Assembly (NCBI RefSeq): GCF_036689815.1
Contig: NZ_JBAHUR010000014.1
Coordinates: forward strand, 36,539-100,538
Direction of reading: 5' to 3'
DNA from: Magnetovibrio sp. PR-2
GTDB lineage: Bacteria; Pseudomonadota; Alphaproteobacteria; Rhodospirillales; Magnetovibrionaceae
DNA: 64,000 nt
The notes beneath the pieces were generated by a model. The model did not search any database. It was not told where the DNA came from and saw nothing but the letters and a program-made list of their open reading frames with translations. The translations under genes were made by a program, and so were the position numbers. This document shows positions 43,701 through 52,752 of this stretch, one piece after another (within the stretch, counting starts at the first letter, position 1; the number at the start of each line of letters is the position of its first letter).

Positions 43701-45230
43701 ATGAACACAAATGACGCTTATATTGCCCAGATGGCCATGGCCGAGGGTTTGGCCATGAATATACGACGGATGCGTGGGGAAGATGTTGAGAGCAGCGTAG
43801 AGAAGGGCCAAATTAAGTCCATCCTCGACGGCTTAGGAAATTATCCACCACAATACGGTCAATGGTTGGCTTTTCACTATCCTGAATGTTTGATAGTGAA
43901 ATTCCCTCTGTTGATGGCAAAGGGGGACTACAGCCTGGAACAAGTCATCAACGCTGTGCGGGCATTTCAGCACATTAACCGCGCCTTTTCTGATTATTGG
44001 GAGGACATGTACGCGGATTACGGGGATAGTGCATCATTGTTGGTACGTATAGCGTGGTGGTCGCCGCAAGATTTACGTTTTTTATCTGAGAAAGATACTC
44101 GCCTGTGGCTTTCCGAATTATCTGAAGACGATATTGGGGCTTTGTGGAGCGTGTGTGACACCGAATTGTGTACACGTCTGCAGCAAAATGGCTTCTCCCC
44201 TTCTGGGCAAGACGCATTGAGATCCGACAAGCCTGCCTCGACGCAGGGAATGGTCGTTTTGGAACGTGTTCTTGCCCGCGTGATTGCCGGTGTTGAGCGG
44301 GGAGAGATGTCTATGCCGCTAAAATCGTTTTCAGACTTGCCTATCCCGTGTTTGGAAAGGGCGCTTACAAATGAGTTGGCATTTACAAGCCATCCGAATG
44401 ACACTCTGAAAGAGACGTGTCACCGTTTCTTGTTTGAAGCACCGGACGAGTTCGATGACGATTTCATGGTTGAAGTCGCTAAATCTTTGTCTGGTCCGAC
44501 TTCTGACAACAAACATGTATTTCGCCGAATGCTTCCCTCAGCCCGCGAACGGGTGATGTTTTGGGTAATGTCCCTGGGCTATTCAAAGTACCGGAACGCA
44601 GATCCTGCTCGTCAGGAGTATGCCGAGAGTTTGCGAAAAAGTTTTTACCTGCCAGAGCCAGAGGGTGGCTTCAACCAAAATGATGATGACCCCGAACCCG
44701 GCATCACATCCGAACAACGCAATGCAGGTGGGCAGCTCCGTGAAATCATCGCCAACATAAAAAACATACTTTCAAAGCCTTCCGCAGATAACATCAATTT
44801 TCTAGAAAAGCCTCCGCACGACCCTTTGTTCGAATTTGTTCATGAAAATATGCGTAAGGCTATTTCTGACCTGTCCGACCAAGGACGTGAAGCTCTTCTT
44901 GAGGCGTTGAAGCAACGCGATGAGATTATGTATCGCGACGCGCGCAATTCCTGGTATGACTTTGAAGCATTGAACTGCATGCCTTATCTCGATGTGCAGG
45001 TTCTTCTGCGTCATCTGGATAAGGAAACCTTGGCCTATGCTCTCAAGGGTGCGCCATTTGATGTCTATAATTTGTTTATGGAAAACATAAGCGAACGTGC
45101 CGCAGAATTTCTGGTCGAGGACATGGAGGCTATGGGACCTGTACGTGAGGCTAAGGTCAATGACGCCCAGCAAAGCATTATGAAAACCGTGCGTGATTTG
45201 GAGCGGTCAGGGGAAATCTCCAGATTATGA
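43701..45230 (+). CDS. Soluble protein with C-terminal FliG-like domain
   Basis: A 509-residue protein from ATG 43701 with GAGG 9 bases upstream. The last 83 residues match the FliG C-terminal domain closely: VQVLLRHLDKETLAYALKGA (torque-helix region), ISERAAEFLVEDMEAMGPVR and DAQQSIMKTVRDLERSGEI. The preceding 60 residues resemble the FliG middle domain (RDEIMYRDARNSWYDFEALN). The N-terminal 370 residues have no named domain and no membrane helix. FliG itself is about 340 residues, so this is a FliG tail on a different body. It is the last gene of the operon. Confidence 0.7.
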   Translation: MNTNDAYIAQMAMAEGLAMNIRRMRGEDVESSVEKGQIKSILDGLGNYPPQYGQWLAFHYPECLIVKFPLLMAKGDYSLEQVINAVRAFQHINRAFSDYWEDMYADYGDSASLLVRIAWWSPQDLRFLSEKDTRLWLSELSEDDIGALWSVCDTELCTRLQQNGFSPSGQDALRSDKPASTQGMVVLERVLARVIAGVERGEMSMPLKSFSDLPIPCLERALTNELAFTSHPNDTLKETCHRFLFEAPDEFDDDFMVEVAKSLSGPTSDNKHVFRRMLPSARERVMFWVMSLGYSKYRNADPARQEYAESLRKSFYLPEPEGGFNQNDDDPEPGITSEQRNAGGQLREIIANIKNILSKPSADNINFLEKPPHDPLFEFVHENMRKAISDLSDQGREALLEALKQRDEIMYRDARNSWYDFEALNCMPYLDVQVLLRHLDKETLAYALKGAPFDVYNLFMENISERAAEFLVEDMEAMGPVREAKVNDAQQSIMKTVRDLERSGEISRL

Positions 45231-45256
45231 TGGTCGCAGTTTGAGTTGGTCTTCCG

Positions 45257-46357
45257 TCAATCGTTGACCAACGAGTAACTCGTACTGCGCCCACCACCCG
45301 GGTCTTTTTGCAGGGCGCCGCGATCAATCAGGTCGAGAATATCCCGATAAGCGGTGTCTTGTGAGCACTTGGCGAGTTTCGCCCATTTTGAGGTCGTCAG
45401 TTTACCCTCAAAGCCATCCAACAATCTGTTCAGAATTTTGATTTGTCGCTCATTTAAGGGCTCTGTCGCAAAGCGTTCCCAAAAACGGGCTTTGTCGAGA
45501 ACGGCCCCAAGTGTTTCTTGAGCACCGTCAATGGCCCGCCCAAGACACCTCAAGAACCAATCTTGCCAACGCGTGATGTCAAGGTCACCTTTTTGTGTCC
45601 GCTCCAGCATGTCGTAATAGTCTTTATGTTCCCGGCGAATTTGTCCGGACATGCTGTAGAAGCGTTGTTCTGCTGTTTCGGAACGGGAAAGAGCCATATC
45701 GGCGATGGCCCGCGCAATCCGGCCATTGCCGTCTTCAAACGGATGTATGGTGACAAACCACAGATGCGCCAATCCCGCGATCAGCAGCGGGTCCATATCA
45801 CCCGGTTTTTCAAACCAGTCTAAAAATTTTGCCATTTCTTCGGGCACGCGTTCTGTCGGCGGGGCCTCATAGTGAACCTTTTCTCGCCCAATGGGCCCTG
45901 ACACAACTTGCATTGGTCCATCGCGGTCATCCCGCCAAGACCCGACACGGATTTTGGTCATGCCGCTTCGTCCCGTTGGGAACAAAGATGCATGCCAAGT
46001 GAACAGGCGTTCAGCCGTTAGGGGGGCAGCATAATTCCCCGTCGCATCCAGCATCATTTCCACAACGCCCTCGACGTTCCGGTCAGCCGGAATCAAACCG
46101 CCAACATCCATACCCAACCGTCGTGCGATCGACGAGCGGACTTGTTCGCGCTCCAGTCTCTCCCCCTCGATCTCGCTCGACTTCACCACGTCCTCGGTCA
46201 AAGTTTGCAGGTGGGTTTCGCTGCGCAAGTCAAAACCCAACGCTTCCATTTTTCCAAGCAACCGGCCTTGTTCCCTGGAAACGTCAGTAAGCAATCTCGT
46301 TAGAGCTTTTTCATCCCAGGTGAGTGCGGGCCAGTCTGGGATTTCCCATATGTACAT
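45257..46357 (-). CDS. Fic-domain protein (AMP transferase family) with inhibitory helix
   Basis: About 366 residues from ATG 46357, which has GGAG 8 bases upstream. The N-terminal region is the DUF4172/Fic-N type. The inhibitory motif SSEIEG (residues 60-65, (S/T)xxxEG) marks class II Fic proteins. The core motif HPFEDGNGRIAR (205-216) is complete, so AMPylation activity is expected once the helix moves. A winged-helix-like C-terminus (ERQIKILNRLLDGFEGKLTT, YRDILDLIDRGAL) may bind DNA. It reads opposite to the neighbouring operon. Inverted repeats just upstream suggest self-regulation. Confidence 0.92.
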   Translation of the reverse strand: MYIWEIPDWPALTWDEKALTRLLTDVSREQGRLLGKMEALGFDLRSETHLQTLTEDVVKSSEIEGERLEREQVRSSIARRLGMDVGGLIPADRNVEGVVEMMLDATGNYAAPLTAERLFTWHASLFPTGRSGMTKIRVGSWRDDRDGPMQVVSGPIGREKVHYEAPPTERVPEEMAKFLDWFEKPGDMDPLLIAGLAHLWFVTIHPFEDGNGRIARAIADMALSRSETAEQRFYSMSGQIRREHKDYYDMLERTQKGDLDITRWQDWFLRCLGRAIDGAQETLGAVLDKARFWERFATEPLNERQIKILNRLLDGFEGKLTTSKWAKLAKCSQDTAYRDILDLIDRGALQKDPGGGRSTSYSLVND

Positions 46358-46365
46358 ACTCAATC

Positions 46366-46460
46366 TCCGCTAATCATGCGGATATTATCTGCCCTATTCT
46401 CCGCATTCGCAATATTATTCTCAGTATTTTATGCGGAGAATACGTCATTTATTCTCCGCA
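46366..46460. promoter_or_regulatory. Repeated operator-like elements upstream of fic
   Basis: TCCGC-N7-GCGGA (46366-46382), ATTCTCCGCAT (46396-46406) with its exact reverse complement ATGCGGAGAAT (46431-46441), and a further ATTCTCCGCA (46451-46460). The arrays lie in the 319-bp divergent space between the fic gene and the large NTPase gene. The winged helix of the Fic protein is a candidate binder. Confidence 0.6.
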
Positions 46461-46676
46461 AAATGAGCGTTTCGACTTCTTTAAAAGCGTTTATTTTTGT
46501 CTGAGTAACGCAAACAAAAAACAGAAGTAACGTGGGGAATAGTGATGAAAAAAAGGTGCCTTTTCCCACCATGAAGCTCTCTGTTTTCAGGGCTTTCGAC
46601 GCCTGTGTTTTTGTCGGAAGAACTTTGCTAAAGTCGGCGTCGATATTTTGATTTTCAATTATAGAAACTGGCCTTT

Positions 46677-49600
46677 ATGTCACGCTTTCTCGATATGCAC
46701 CCTGACTTCATTGACCTACGACGACGGTATGAATCCGTGCCGCTGGATCAAGAAGAACTGGATGGATCTTCCATCCTGAGCACGGTCGCCCTTATGAAGG
46801 GGGAGGAGCCGGGCAAGTTGCTGTACGAGTTGGTATCCCACCCTTTAACTGTGGTGTTGGGAGAAGCACGTAGCGGCAAAACGACAGAATTCCGGCTGGC
46901 GGCTGATGAACTCCGTGCTAATGGACAAGCTGCCTTTTTCGTCCGTATTGAAGATTTATCTCATGCGCAGGCTTCACCCGAAAGCATCGCCAATGCTCTT
47001 GAACTTGACGCTGAAGAGGCCTTCGACGGTTGGTTAACCTGCACAGAGGAGGCTGTGTTCTTCCTCGATTCCGTCGATGAGGCCAAGCTCCAGCAGGTGG
47101 GGGATTACCGGCGCGCCATACGCGTCTTTCAAAAGTCCTTGCGCCAGCACCTGCACCGTATCCGTTTGGCTGTTTCTTGTCGCGTCACGGAGTGGCGGCC
47201 AAAGGATGACATTGCCCCCCTGCGCGAACTGTTGCCTTTCTTGGCAAAGCCTTTACCGAAACGTGAGGAGCCACAGGAAGACTTCACAGATGCAGAGCTT
47301 GGGCTGGGTGCAGGTGCTGATGCTGGTGCAGATGATCAAGTGAGCGATAATGATGTGTCCTTGGTTCAAATCCTACCGCTCGATACCGACAGGATTACGG
47401 TGCTAGCCGAAGTGCGGGCCTTGGGAGATGTACAGGAATTTCTGGATGCAATCCGAGAAACCGACGCTGAAGAATTTGCAGGACGCCCCGGCGATGCCAT
47501 TGATCTGATCGAACTCTGGAAAGAAAAACAGCGGTTGGGCACGTTGACCGAGTTGACGCAGCATAACGTCACTCGAAAGCTGACCGAAGAGGCCGAGGCT
47601 TATAAGGATGTGATATCCGCCGCCCGTGCCCGTGAAGGGGCTGAGCGTCTTGCTGCGGCATCCATGTTGTGCGGGGCAAAGTCATTTCGTTTCGCGAAAC
47701 CCGAGCAAGATCCTCATGATGCCCTACCTGCGCTAAACCCATACGATCTTTTGCCCGACTGGCAACCTGATGAGGTTCAGGCCTTGTTGCGTCGGCCTAT
47801 ATTTGACGAAGCCACTTATGGACGCGTGCGGTTTCATACCGAAGGAGTGCGCCAATACTTAGCGGCATCGTGGTTTCGCGTGCGCCATGAGCAAGGGTGC
47901 CCGCCACGTGATTTGCTCGGTGTCTTTTTCATTCAGCGTTACGGGCGTACTGTCATCAATCCAACCCTGACAACTGTGGCTGCGTGGTTGGCGCCCTACG
48001 TGCCAGAGCTGATGGACGCCGTTCTGGCACACAATCCAGAAATTTTACCGGATGAAGGTGATCCGCAGGCCATTCCTGTGGACATTCGCAAGCGTGTCTT
48101 GCGCGATTATGCGTCCCGGTACGCAGGCCGAAAGCGGACGGGACACAGTTTCGATCGGAATGGGTTGCGCCGTTTCGCACACGAAGATTTGGCGGAGACG
48201 ATTAACGAACTGCTTTTGGACAAAGCGACCCCGCATGACATCCGCACCATGCTGTTGGATGTCGTCGAATTGCGCAAAATTCAGGGGTGTGTGGAAATCG
48301 TATCTGCCATCGCATTGGACAAGAATGAATTGAGTGATGTCCGCGTGGACGCTCTTGGTGCATTACGGGCGTGCGGAGCCACGGATGAATTGCGTAAAGT
48401 TTACGCCCAGTTGCTGAAAGCCAAGAAAGTCCCAAACCGTTTATACGGATGGGCTATCTATGAGCTTTTCCCAGTGGCCATCGAGGCGGACGAACTGCTC
48501 GCCTTGATCCAAAAGGCGCAAACGATATTTGCTCCACCCTTTAAACATATCGAAGACTTGCTTGAGCGGCGTCTGAATCAGACACATGAGACCAAACAAT
48601 TACAGGTGTTGATTCCGACACTCTTGGATTGGGTGAAGCCTTCTGCTCAGAGAAAAGGAAACAAGCTTGGGCCTACGTTCTGGCTGTATGGCAGTTTGTG
48701 TATTTGCATTGATAAATGGCTGGAACAGTCAAATGATGCCCCCGATTGGATGTTCGCGGCCCTGAAACTCATTGAGGACCAGCCGGGTGGGGACTACGGC
48801 GAAAGAAACTCTATTGCTGGCATCCGCGCCAGTTTGGGCGAAAAGCCGCAGACGTTCCGTAAGGTGTATTTCGAACACCGTCACACGGACTACGCAGCGC
48901 AGCATGAAGATGGGGATATCTATTATTATCAACTTCGGTGTTATCACGAATTGTTCGAACTCGTTTATGATGACGTTCCGTGGCTGTTGGATATGGTCGA
49001 TCAAACCCAAGATGATCGGCTGCGCTTTACCGCGTTCAATGCTGCAGTGGACCTGTCACATGTCAATGGGCTCGAATATAAGAATGCCGAAAAACTGGAA
49101 CAACGAGCAAAATCGCACCCGCAATTGATAGATCACTGGCAAAAGGTCATCACGCCCCGACCGCGAAGGGTTTGGGAATACATGAACGAATTGAGAGGGT
49201 GGACAGGCAAGCTGAAAAAGCGGTGGCGGCGTGTCAAAGCGCAAGAGTACTTTTTGCCCCGCCTGCCAGATATTACTGTTTGCAAGAATTCAAGTGACTT
49301 GGCGGGTATGTACGATTGGATGCGCCATTCGGGTCACACGTATTCCGCCCGTGACCCCGAAAGCCTTGAGCCTCTGTTCGGCCAACAAGGGGTGGATGCC
49401 TTTCGTCAAGGCTTGAAAGTCTTTTGGAAAACTTGGGAGGTCTCGACGGACAAGCCGGGCGGACCTACCAAGGTGGGAGACCATATGGCATTGGTGGGCG
49501 TGGCCTGTGAGGTTGCTGACGGTTTCGATTTTTTCGTTATTGACCAAGACACAGCAGAGCGGCTCACACGCCTTGCTTTTAAGGAGCTACACCTACCGTC

Positions 49601-50945
49601 ATGGTTCCCAGAACTGCTCCGTCACCATGAAGCCGTGGTGAAGGCCATTGTTTTCCCGTGGCTGGAAAGCGACATATCCATCGAACAAGACAGTCAAGCT
49701 CACCCGTCGATTTTATCGGACATCGTGATGTCTTCTCCCGAAGTCGTCAGCCTGTTTTACGACTTCGTATATAAGAACGCGGCCCGAAACATGCCGATGG
49801 CAATCAATGTTCGCCGTAATGTGGTGCGCATGTTGGCCGAGCATAATGGGGGCAATAAGCTTGCCGAAATGGCCGGCTCCTATCTCCGAAACAAAAGGGC
49901 GCTTACCCCGCTTCATCTTTATTGGTTAGCTATTTGGTTTCAAACGGATGCTATTCCTGCTCTTGACTGGCTGGAAAGTCGACTATCCAAACTGAGTGAG
50001 AAGTGCGCGAAAAATGCGGTGATCACGTTTACATCCATGCTCGACACATTCCATTCCGGTGACGCGGTTATTCCGGTAACACCAGCTTACAAATGCGTGC
50101 CCGTTATGCGCAGATTTATTCCAATCATTCACCACTATTTACCGAGTGAAGAAGCACCGGAGCACCATGGCTGCTTCAAACCGGACCGCAAGGATTACGC
50201 CTATACATTCCGTGGGACCTTGGTAGGCGCCTTGGCTGATATCCCCGGGGATGGGGCGTACCATGCATTGTTGGAAATTCGCGATCAGACAGAAGATCCC
50301 TACGAACGGGATTGGATGACCAAACGAGCGGACGACAAAATTGGACGTGACGGTCAAAATGCTTGGGTTCCCTGTGATGTTCTTGAATTTGAAAACAAGC
50401 ACGAACATGCCCCGCGCACAGCAGATAACTTGTTCGACATCGGTCAAAAACGCCTGATCGAAATCAAAGATAAGTTGGAGCGGGGCGACACAAGCCTACG
50501 AGACCTTTTTGACGTCAAAACCGATGAAAGCCTGTTGCAAAAATACATGGCAGAACGGCTGGGAGAGCTGGCACGAGGACGGTATTCGGTGGTGCGTGAA
50601 GCCGAGGTCGATAACGAAAAAGAACCAGATATTCGCCTGTTGTTTGCAGACATCAACTCAACCACCATCGAAATCAAATGGGCACACAAATGGCGCTTGG
50701 TTGAACTGGAGGAGGCCCTGACGGATCAGCTTGTCAGTCAATATCTCAAGGCAGAAGACAGTGGCCATGGCATTCTGTTGGTCGTTAATGCGGAAAACGG
50801 GAAAACTTGGTCGAAACGAGGTATGAAACAGAACTTTAGTTTTGATGCACTCCTGAATCACCTGTCTGTAATGGCTCACGAAATTGAGCGAACGACGCCG
50901 GGTGTGTCGCGATTGGAAATTATCGGGATTGATGTATCTCGATGA
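46677..50945 (+). CDS. Large P-loop NTPase with C-terminal PD-(D/E)XK-like motif
   Basis: A 1422-residue protein. Walker A is GEARSGKTT (62-70) and Walker B is VFFLDSVDEA (about 128-137), then SCRVTEW as a sensor. This is the STAND/NACHT-like arrangement. The middle 900 residues are helical, of a repeat or sensor type. Near the C-terminus, KEPDIRL then TTIEIKWAHKW gives a D-x(n)-ExK pattern of a PD-(D/E)XK nuclease or nuclease-like fold. Such NTPase-plus-nuclease giants occur in anti-phage defence. It stands alone, divergent from fic. The start at 46677 has no clear Shine-Dalgarno sequence. Confidence 0.75.
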   Translation: MSRFLDMHPDFIDLRRRYESVPLDQEELDGSSILSTVALMKGEEPGKLLYELVSHPLTVVLGEARSGKTTEFRLAADELRANGQAAFFVRIEDLSHAQASPESIANALELDAEEAFDGWLTCTEEAVFFLDSVDEAKLQQVGDYRRAIRVFQKSLRQHLHRIRLAVSCRVTEWRPKDDIAPLRELLPFLAKPLPKREEPQEDFTDAELGLGAGADAGADDQVSDNDVSLVQILPLDTDRITVLAEVRALGDVQEFLDAIRETDAEEFAGRPGDAIDLIELWKEKQRLGTLTELTQHNVTRKLTEEAEAYKDVISAARAREGAERLAAASMLCGAKSFRFAKPEQDPHDALPALNPYDLLPDWQPDEVQALLRRPIFDEATYGRVRFHTEGVRQYLAASWFRVRHEQGCPPRDLLGVFFIQRYGRTVINPTLTTVAAWLAPYVPELMDAVLAHNPEILPDEGDPQAIPVDIRKRVLRDYASRYAGRKRTGHSFDRNGLRRFAHEDLAETINELLLDKATPHDIRTMLLDVVELRKIQGCVEIVSAIALDKNELSDVRVDALGALRACGATDELRKVYAQLLKAKKVPNRLYGWAIYELFPVAIEADELLALIQKAQTIFAPPFKHIEDLLERRLNQTHETKQLQVLIPTLLDWVKPSAQRKGNKLGPTFWLYGSLCICIDKWLEQSNDAPDWMFAALKLIEDQPGGDYGERNSIAGIRASLGEKPQTFRKVYFEHRHTDYAAQHEDGDIYYYQLRCYHELFELVYDDVPWLLDMVDQTQDDRLRFTAFNAAVDLSHVNGLEYKNAEKLEQRAKSHPQLIDHWQKVITPRPRRVWEYMNELRGWTGKLKKRWRRVKAQEYFLPRLPDITVCKNSSDLAGMYDWMRHSGHTYSARDPESLEPLFGQQGVDAFRQGLKVFWKTWEVSTDKPGGPTKVGDHMALVGVACEVADGFDFFVIDQDTAERLTRLAFKELHLPSWFPELLRHHEAVVKAIVFPWLESDISIEQDSQAHPSILSDIVMSSPEVVSLFYDFVYKNAARNMPMAINVRRNVVRMLAEHNGGNKLAEMAGSYLRNKRALTPLHLYWLAIWFQTDAIPALDWLESRLSKLSEKCAKNAVITFTSMLDTFHSGDAVIPVTPAYKCVPVMRRFIPIIHHYLPSEEAPEHHGCFKPDRKDYAYTFRGTLVGALADIPGDGAYHALLEIRDQTEDPYERDWMTKRADDKIGRDGQNAWVPCDVLEFENKHEHAPRTADNLFDIGQKRLIEIKDKLERGDTSLRDLFDVKTDESLLQKYMAERLGELARGRYSVVREAEVDNEKEPDIRLLFADINSTTIEIKWAHKWRLVELEEALTDQLVSQYLKAEDSGHGILLVVNAENGKTWSKRGMKQNFSFDALLNHLSVMAHEIERTTPGVSRLEIIGIDVSR

Positions 50946-51052
50946 ATACTTTTGCGAAGAACGCTGCAATCGACACAAAGCAACTCTCCCTTACATCCCC
51001 GTGTTGCTGAAGCCGCAAACGTTCAAAAAAATCTGGTGATCAAAGATTTGAG

Positions 51053-52327
51053 CTATTCATTTGGCTGAATCCGTTCCGCAATACGATCCGAGGCCATCTT
51101 CAAGTTATTGATGTCATGATGCGTGTACCTTAGTGTGGTTCTAGGGCTGGTATGGCCCAGCATTTTTCCGATGTCGGCCAGCGGTGTCCCCATGGCAAGG
51201 CCCATTGATGCAAAAGTGTGTCTCAAGTCGTGAAAGCGTAGTTGTCCTTGCGGAAAACCTTTCTTTTCCCGAGCGCGATCACGGACTTTTACCCAAACCT
51301 TCGAGGTTTGGGTATCCGATAATGGTTCGTCTAAATTCCGTCCATGGAAAACGAAATCACGGCCATCTTCCACTTCGTACTGTGGTCGGATCAATTCGAT
51401 GGCGGCAGCGGGGAGTATCACCGTTTTAATGCCGGTACCCTCCTTGATCACCTTGCCGGTTTTGTGTTCGTGGCGCTGAAAAATCAAAACGCCACGGTCG
51501 AGGTCAATTTGATGGTGTTTGAGTTTGCGGAGTTCACCCTTGCGCGCACCTGTTAGCAAGGCAAGCCGGATAACATCCAGCGCGTATCCTGTCACAACAC
51601 CTTTTGATTCTTGTGCCTCTTCTTCAATGGCCTCCCACATTTGCTTCAGGTTTTTCTCTCGCAAAGCATTATCGACCAAATTTTGTTTGGGTAGTTTCAG
51701 ATGCTTGGATGGATCTGGGAAGTCATCGTCCAAAATTTTTGTGAGTTTCGCCCAAGAGAGAATGCTGGAGACGACCTCTCCACACCGCCGGGCCGTTGTT
51801 GGGCGTGTCTTGGCAATTCCATCGACCATGTCCTGAATGTCCTCTTTGGATAGGATATGGACTTGGATCTCGCCAAGCACGGGAAGGATATCTTTGCGCA
51901 GCCAACGTTCAGCGTCATAGCGGTATTTGTCACCCAGATCGGCATTTTCGGCGATATAGCGATTTGCGAACTGGGAAAAGGTGTCCTCTTTCGGATCCTC
52001 AGCAGCGACCTTTATGGCTTTGTAGCGCTCCTTTTCAATTAGACGATGTTCAGAAGGGTCAATATGGTTCGCTACTTGACCGGCAAGGTTCTTCACTGTT
52101 GTACGCACGTCTTCCAGTTTGAGACTCTTAGCGTCTCCAATGGTCATACGGCGCTGCTGTCCGAGCGCATTTCGGTAGTAAAAGACGAACCTTTTCGTTC
52201 CGGAGGGGCGAATTCTGAGGCCGAATCCAGCCTGATCAATATCCCAGATCGTGTAATCGCTCGTTTTTGGCTTTGCGGCAGCGATTACCGCCTTCGTGAT
52301 CCGCTCACCTTCGCGTTTTCGTCCCAT
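51053..52327 (-). CDS. Tyrosine-type site-specific integrase of the island
   Basis: About 424 residues from ATG 52327 (MGRKREGER); the frame extends 6 codons further. The N-terminal part is a DUF4102-type arm-binding domain (DIDQAGFGLRIRPSGTKRFV), followed by a core-binding domain. The catalytic domain shows LLTGARKGELRKL (Arg), FHDLRHTFASMGLAMG (HxxR), LGHTSPRTTLRYTHHD (His and Tyr nucleophile). All active-site residues are present. It lies 193 bp from the right attachment repeat and reads inward, the normal layout for tRNA-targeting islands. A copy of the arm motif is in its promoter, so expression may be tied to integration. Confidence 0.93.
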   Translation of the reverse strand: MGRKREGERITKAVIAAAKPKTSDYTIWDIDQAGFGLRIRPSGTKRFVFYYRNALGQQRRMTIGDAKSLKLEDVRTTVKNLAGQVANHIDPSEHRLIEKERYKAIKVAAEDPKEDTFSQFANRYIAENADLGDKYRYDAERWLRKDILPVLGEIQVHILSKEDIQDMVDGIAKTRPTTARRCGEVVSSILSWAKLTKILDDDFPDPSKHLKLPKQNLVDNALREKNLKQMWEAIEEEAQESKGVVTGYALDVIRLALLTGARKGELRKLKHHQIDLDRGVLIFQRHEHKTGKVIKEGTGIKTVILPAAAIELIRPQYEVEDGRDFVFHGRNLDEPLSDTQTSKVWVKVRDRAREKKGFPQGQLRFHDLRHTFASMGLAMGTPLADIGKMLGHTSPRTTLRYTHHDINNLKMASDRIAERIQPNE

Positions 52328-52354
52328 TTTCGCACCTAAAACCAAAGAAACCGT

Positions 52355-52377
52355 GGGTAGCTATTGGGTAGCAAAAT
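52355..52377 (+). repeat. Arm-type repeat inside the right island end
   Basis: GGGTAGCTATTGGGTAGC followed by AAAAT, identical to 3287-3309 and in the same orientation, 28 bp upstream of the integrase start. Confidence 0.6.
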
Positions 52378-52519
52378 ATTTGCAATCAACACATTCCTCT
52401 GAAAAGGCTTCGGAGAGCGCTTCAGACCCAATAACGTTATTTTACAAGCAAATATAAGCTGTTATTTTTAGGCGGCAAGTGGTCGGAAGTGATTTAGACG
52501 ACCTTGAAATAAGATAACA

Positions 52520-52549
52520 ACTGGTTCAATCCCAGTCGTGCCCACCATG
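52520..52549 (+). repeat. attR: right direct repeat of the island
   Basis: The 30-bp block is identical to 3211-3240 (end of tRNA-Val plus TG). The bases before it do not continue the tRNA, so this is the partial copy left by integration. Confidence 0.85.
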
Positions 52550-52551
52550 TT

Positions 52552-52582
52552 AAGGCTTCAGGGAAACCTGGAGCCTTTTCTT
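52552..52582 (+). terminator. Hairpin after attR, related to the tRNA terminator
   Basis: AAGGCTTCAGG and CCTGGAGCCTT pair (one mismatch or G-U) around the same GAAA loop as the tRNA-Val terminator, followed by TTCTT. It probably represents the original or an older tRNA terminator. Confidence 0.65.
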
Positions 52583-52664
52583 AATGCTAAGGTTCGTGAA
52601 CTGGGATTGATCTTTTTGTTGGGCCGACCAGACATAAAAGGTGCGAACACAACGTGTCCGCGGG

Positions 52665-52752
52665 CGTGCCCACCATGCCCCCCTAGGGAAACCAAGGCCT
52701 TTTCTTTTTGCGCTTATGGCTGGCTAGCTATTGGGTAGCAAAATAATTGCAA
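52665..52752 (+). repeat. Third, degenerate copy of the left-end sequence outside the island
   Basis: CGTGCCCACCATG (52665-52677), a decayed GAAA-loop hairpin, TTTTCTTTTTGCGCTTATG, then the arm motif TAGCTATTGGGTAGC at 52725. The order and spacing match 3228-3312 nearly base for base. It looks like the left end of another element inserted earlier. The 516 bp from 52753 to the feoA gene hold only the candidate Fur site. Confidence 0.7.

Larger units (their letters stand above)
3211..52549. mobile_element. Integrated genomic island at tRNA-Val, about 49.3 kb
   Basis: The element is bounded by the 30-bp direct repeats at 3211-3240 and 52520-52549. It carries a tyrosine integrase of the tRNA-site type beside the right repeat, and a shared doubled motif occurs just inside each end. 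No conjugation, replication or phage structural genes were recognised, so it is an island that is integrative but not evidently self-transferring. The cargo is accessory: phosphoesterase/AAA+ operon, regulators, caspase-like and FGE-like proteins, flagellar-motor-like soluble proteins, Fic and a large NTPase. Confidence 0.8.

Noticed and set aside
39651..45230. Zorya defence system or a true flagellar gene cluster
   Set aside because: Zorya needs membrane ZorA/ZorB proteins and flagellar clusters need channel and ring genes. All four proteins here lack membrane segments and other flagellar genes are absent.
45257..46357. Fic as part of a toxin-antitoxin pair
   Set aside because: No small antitoxin gene lies beside it, and the inhibitory helix is within the same protein.
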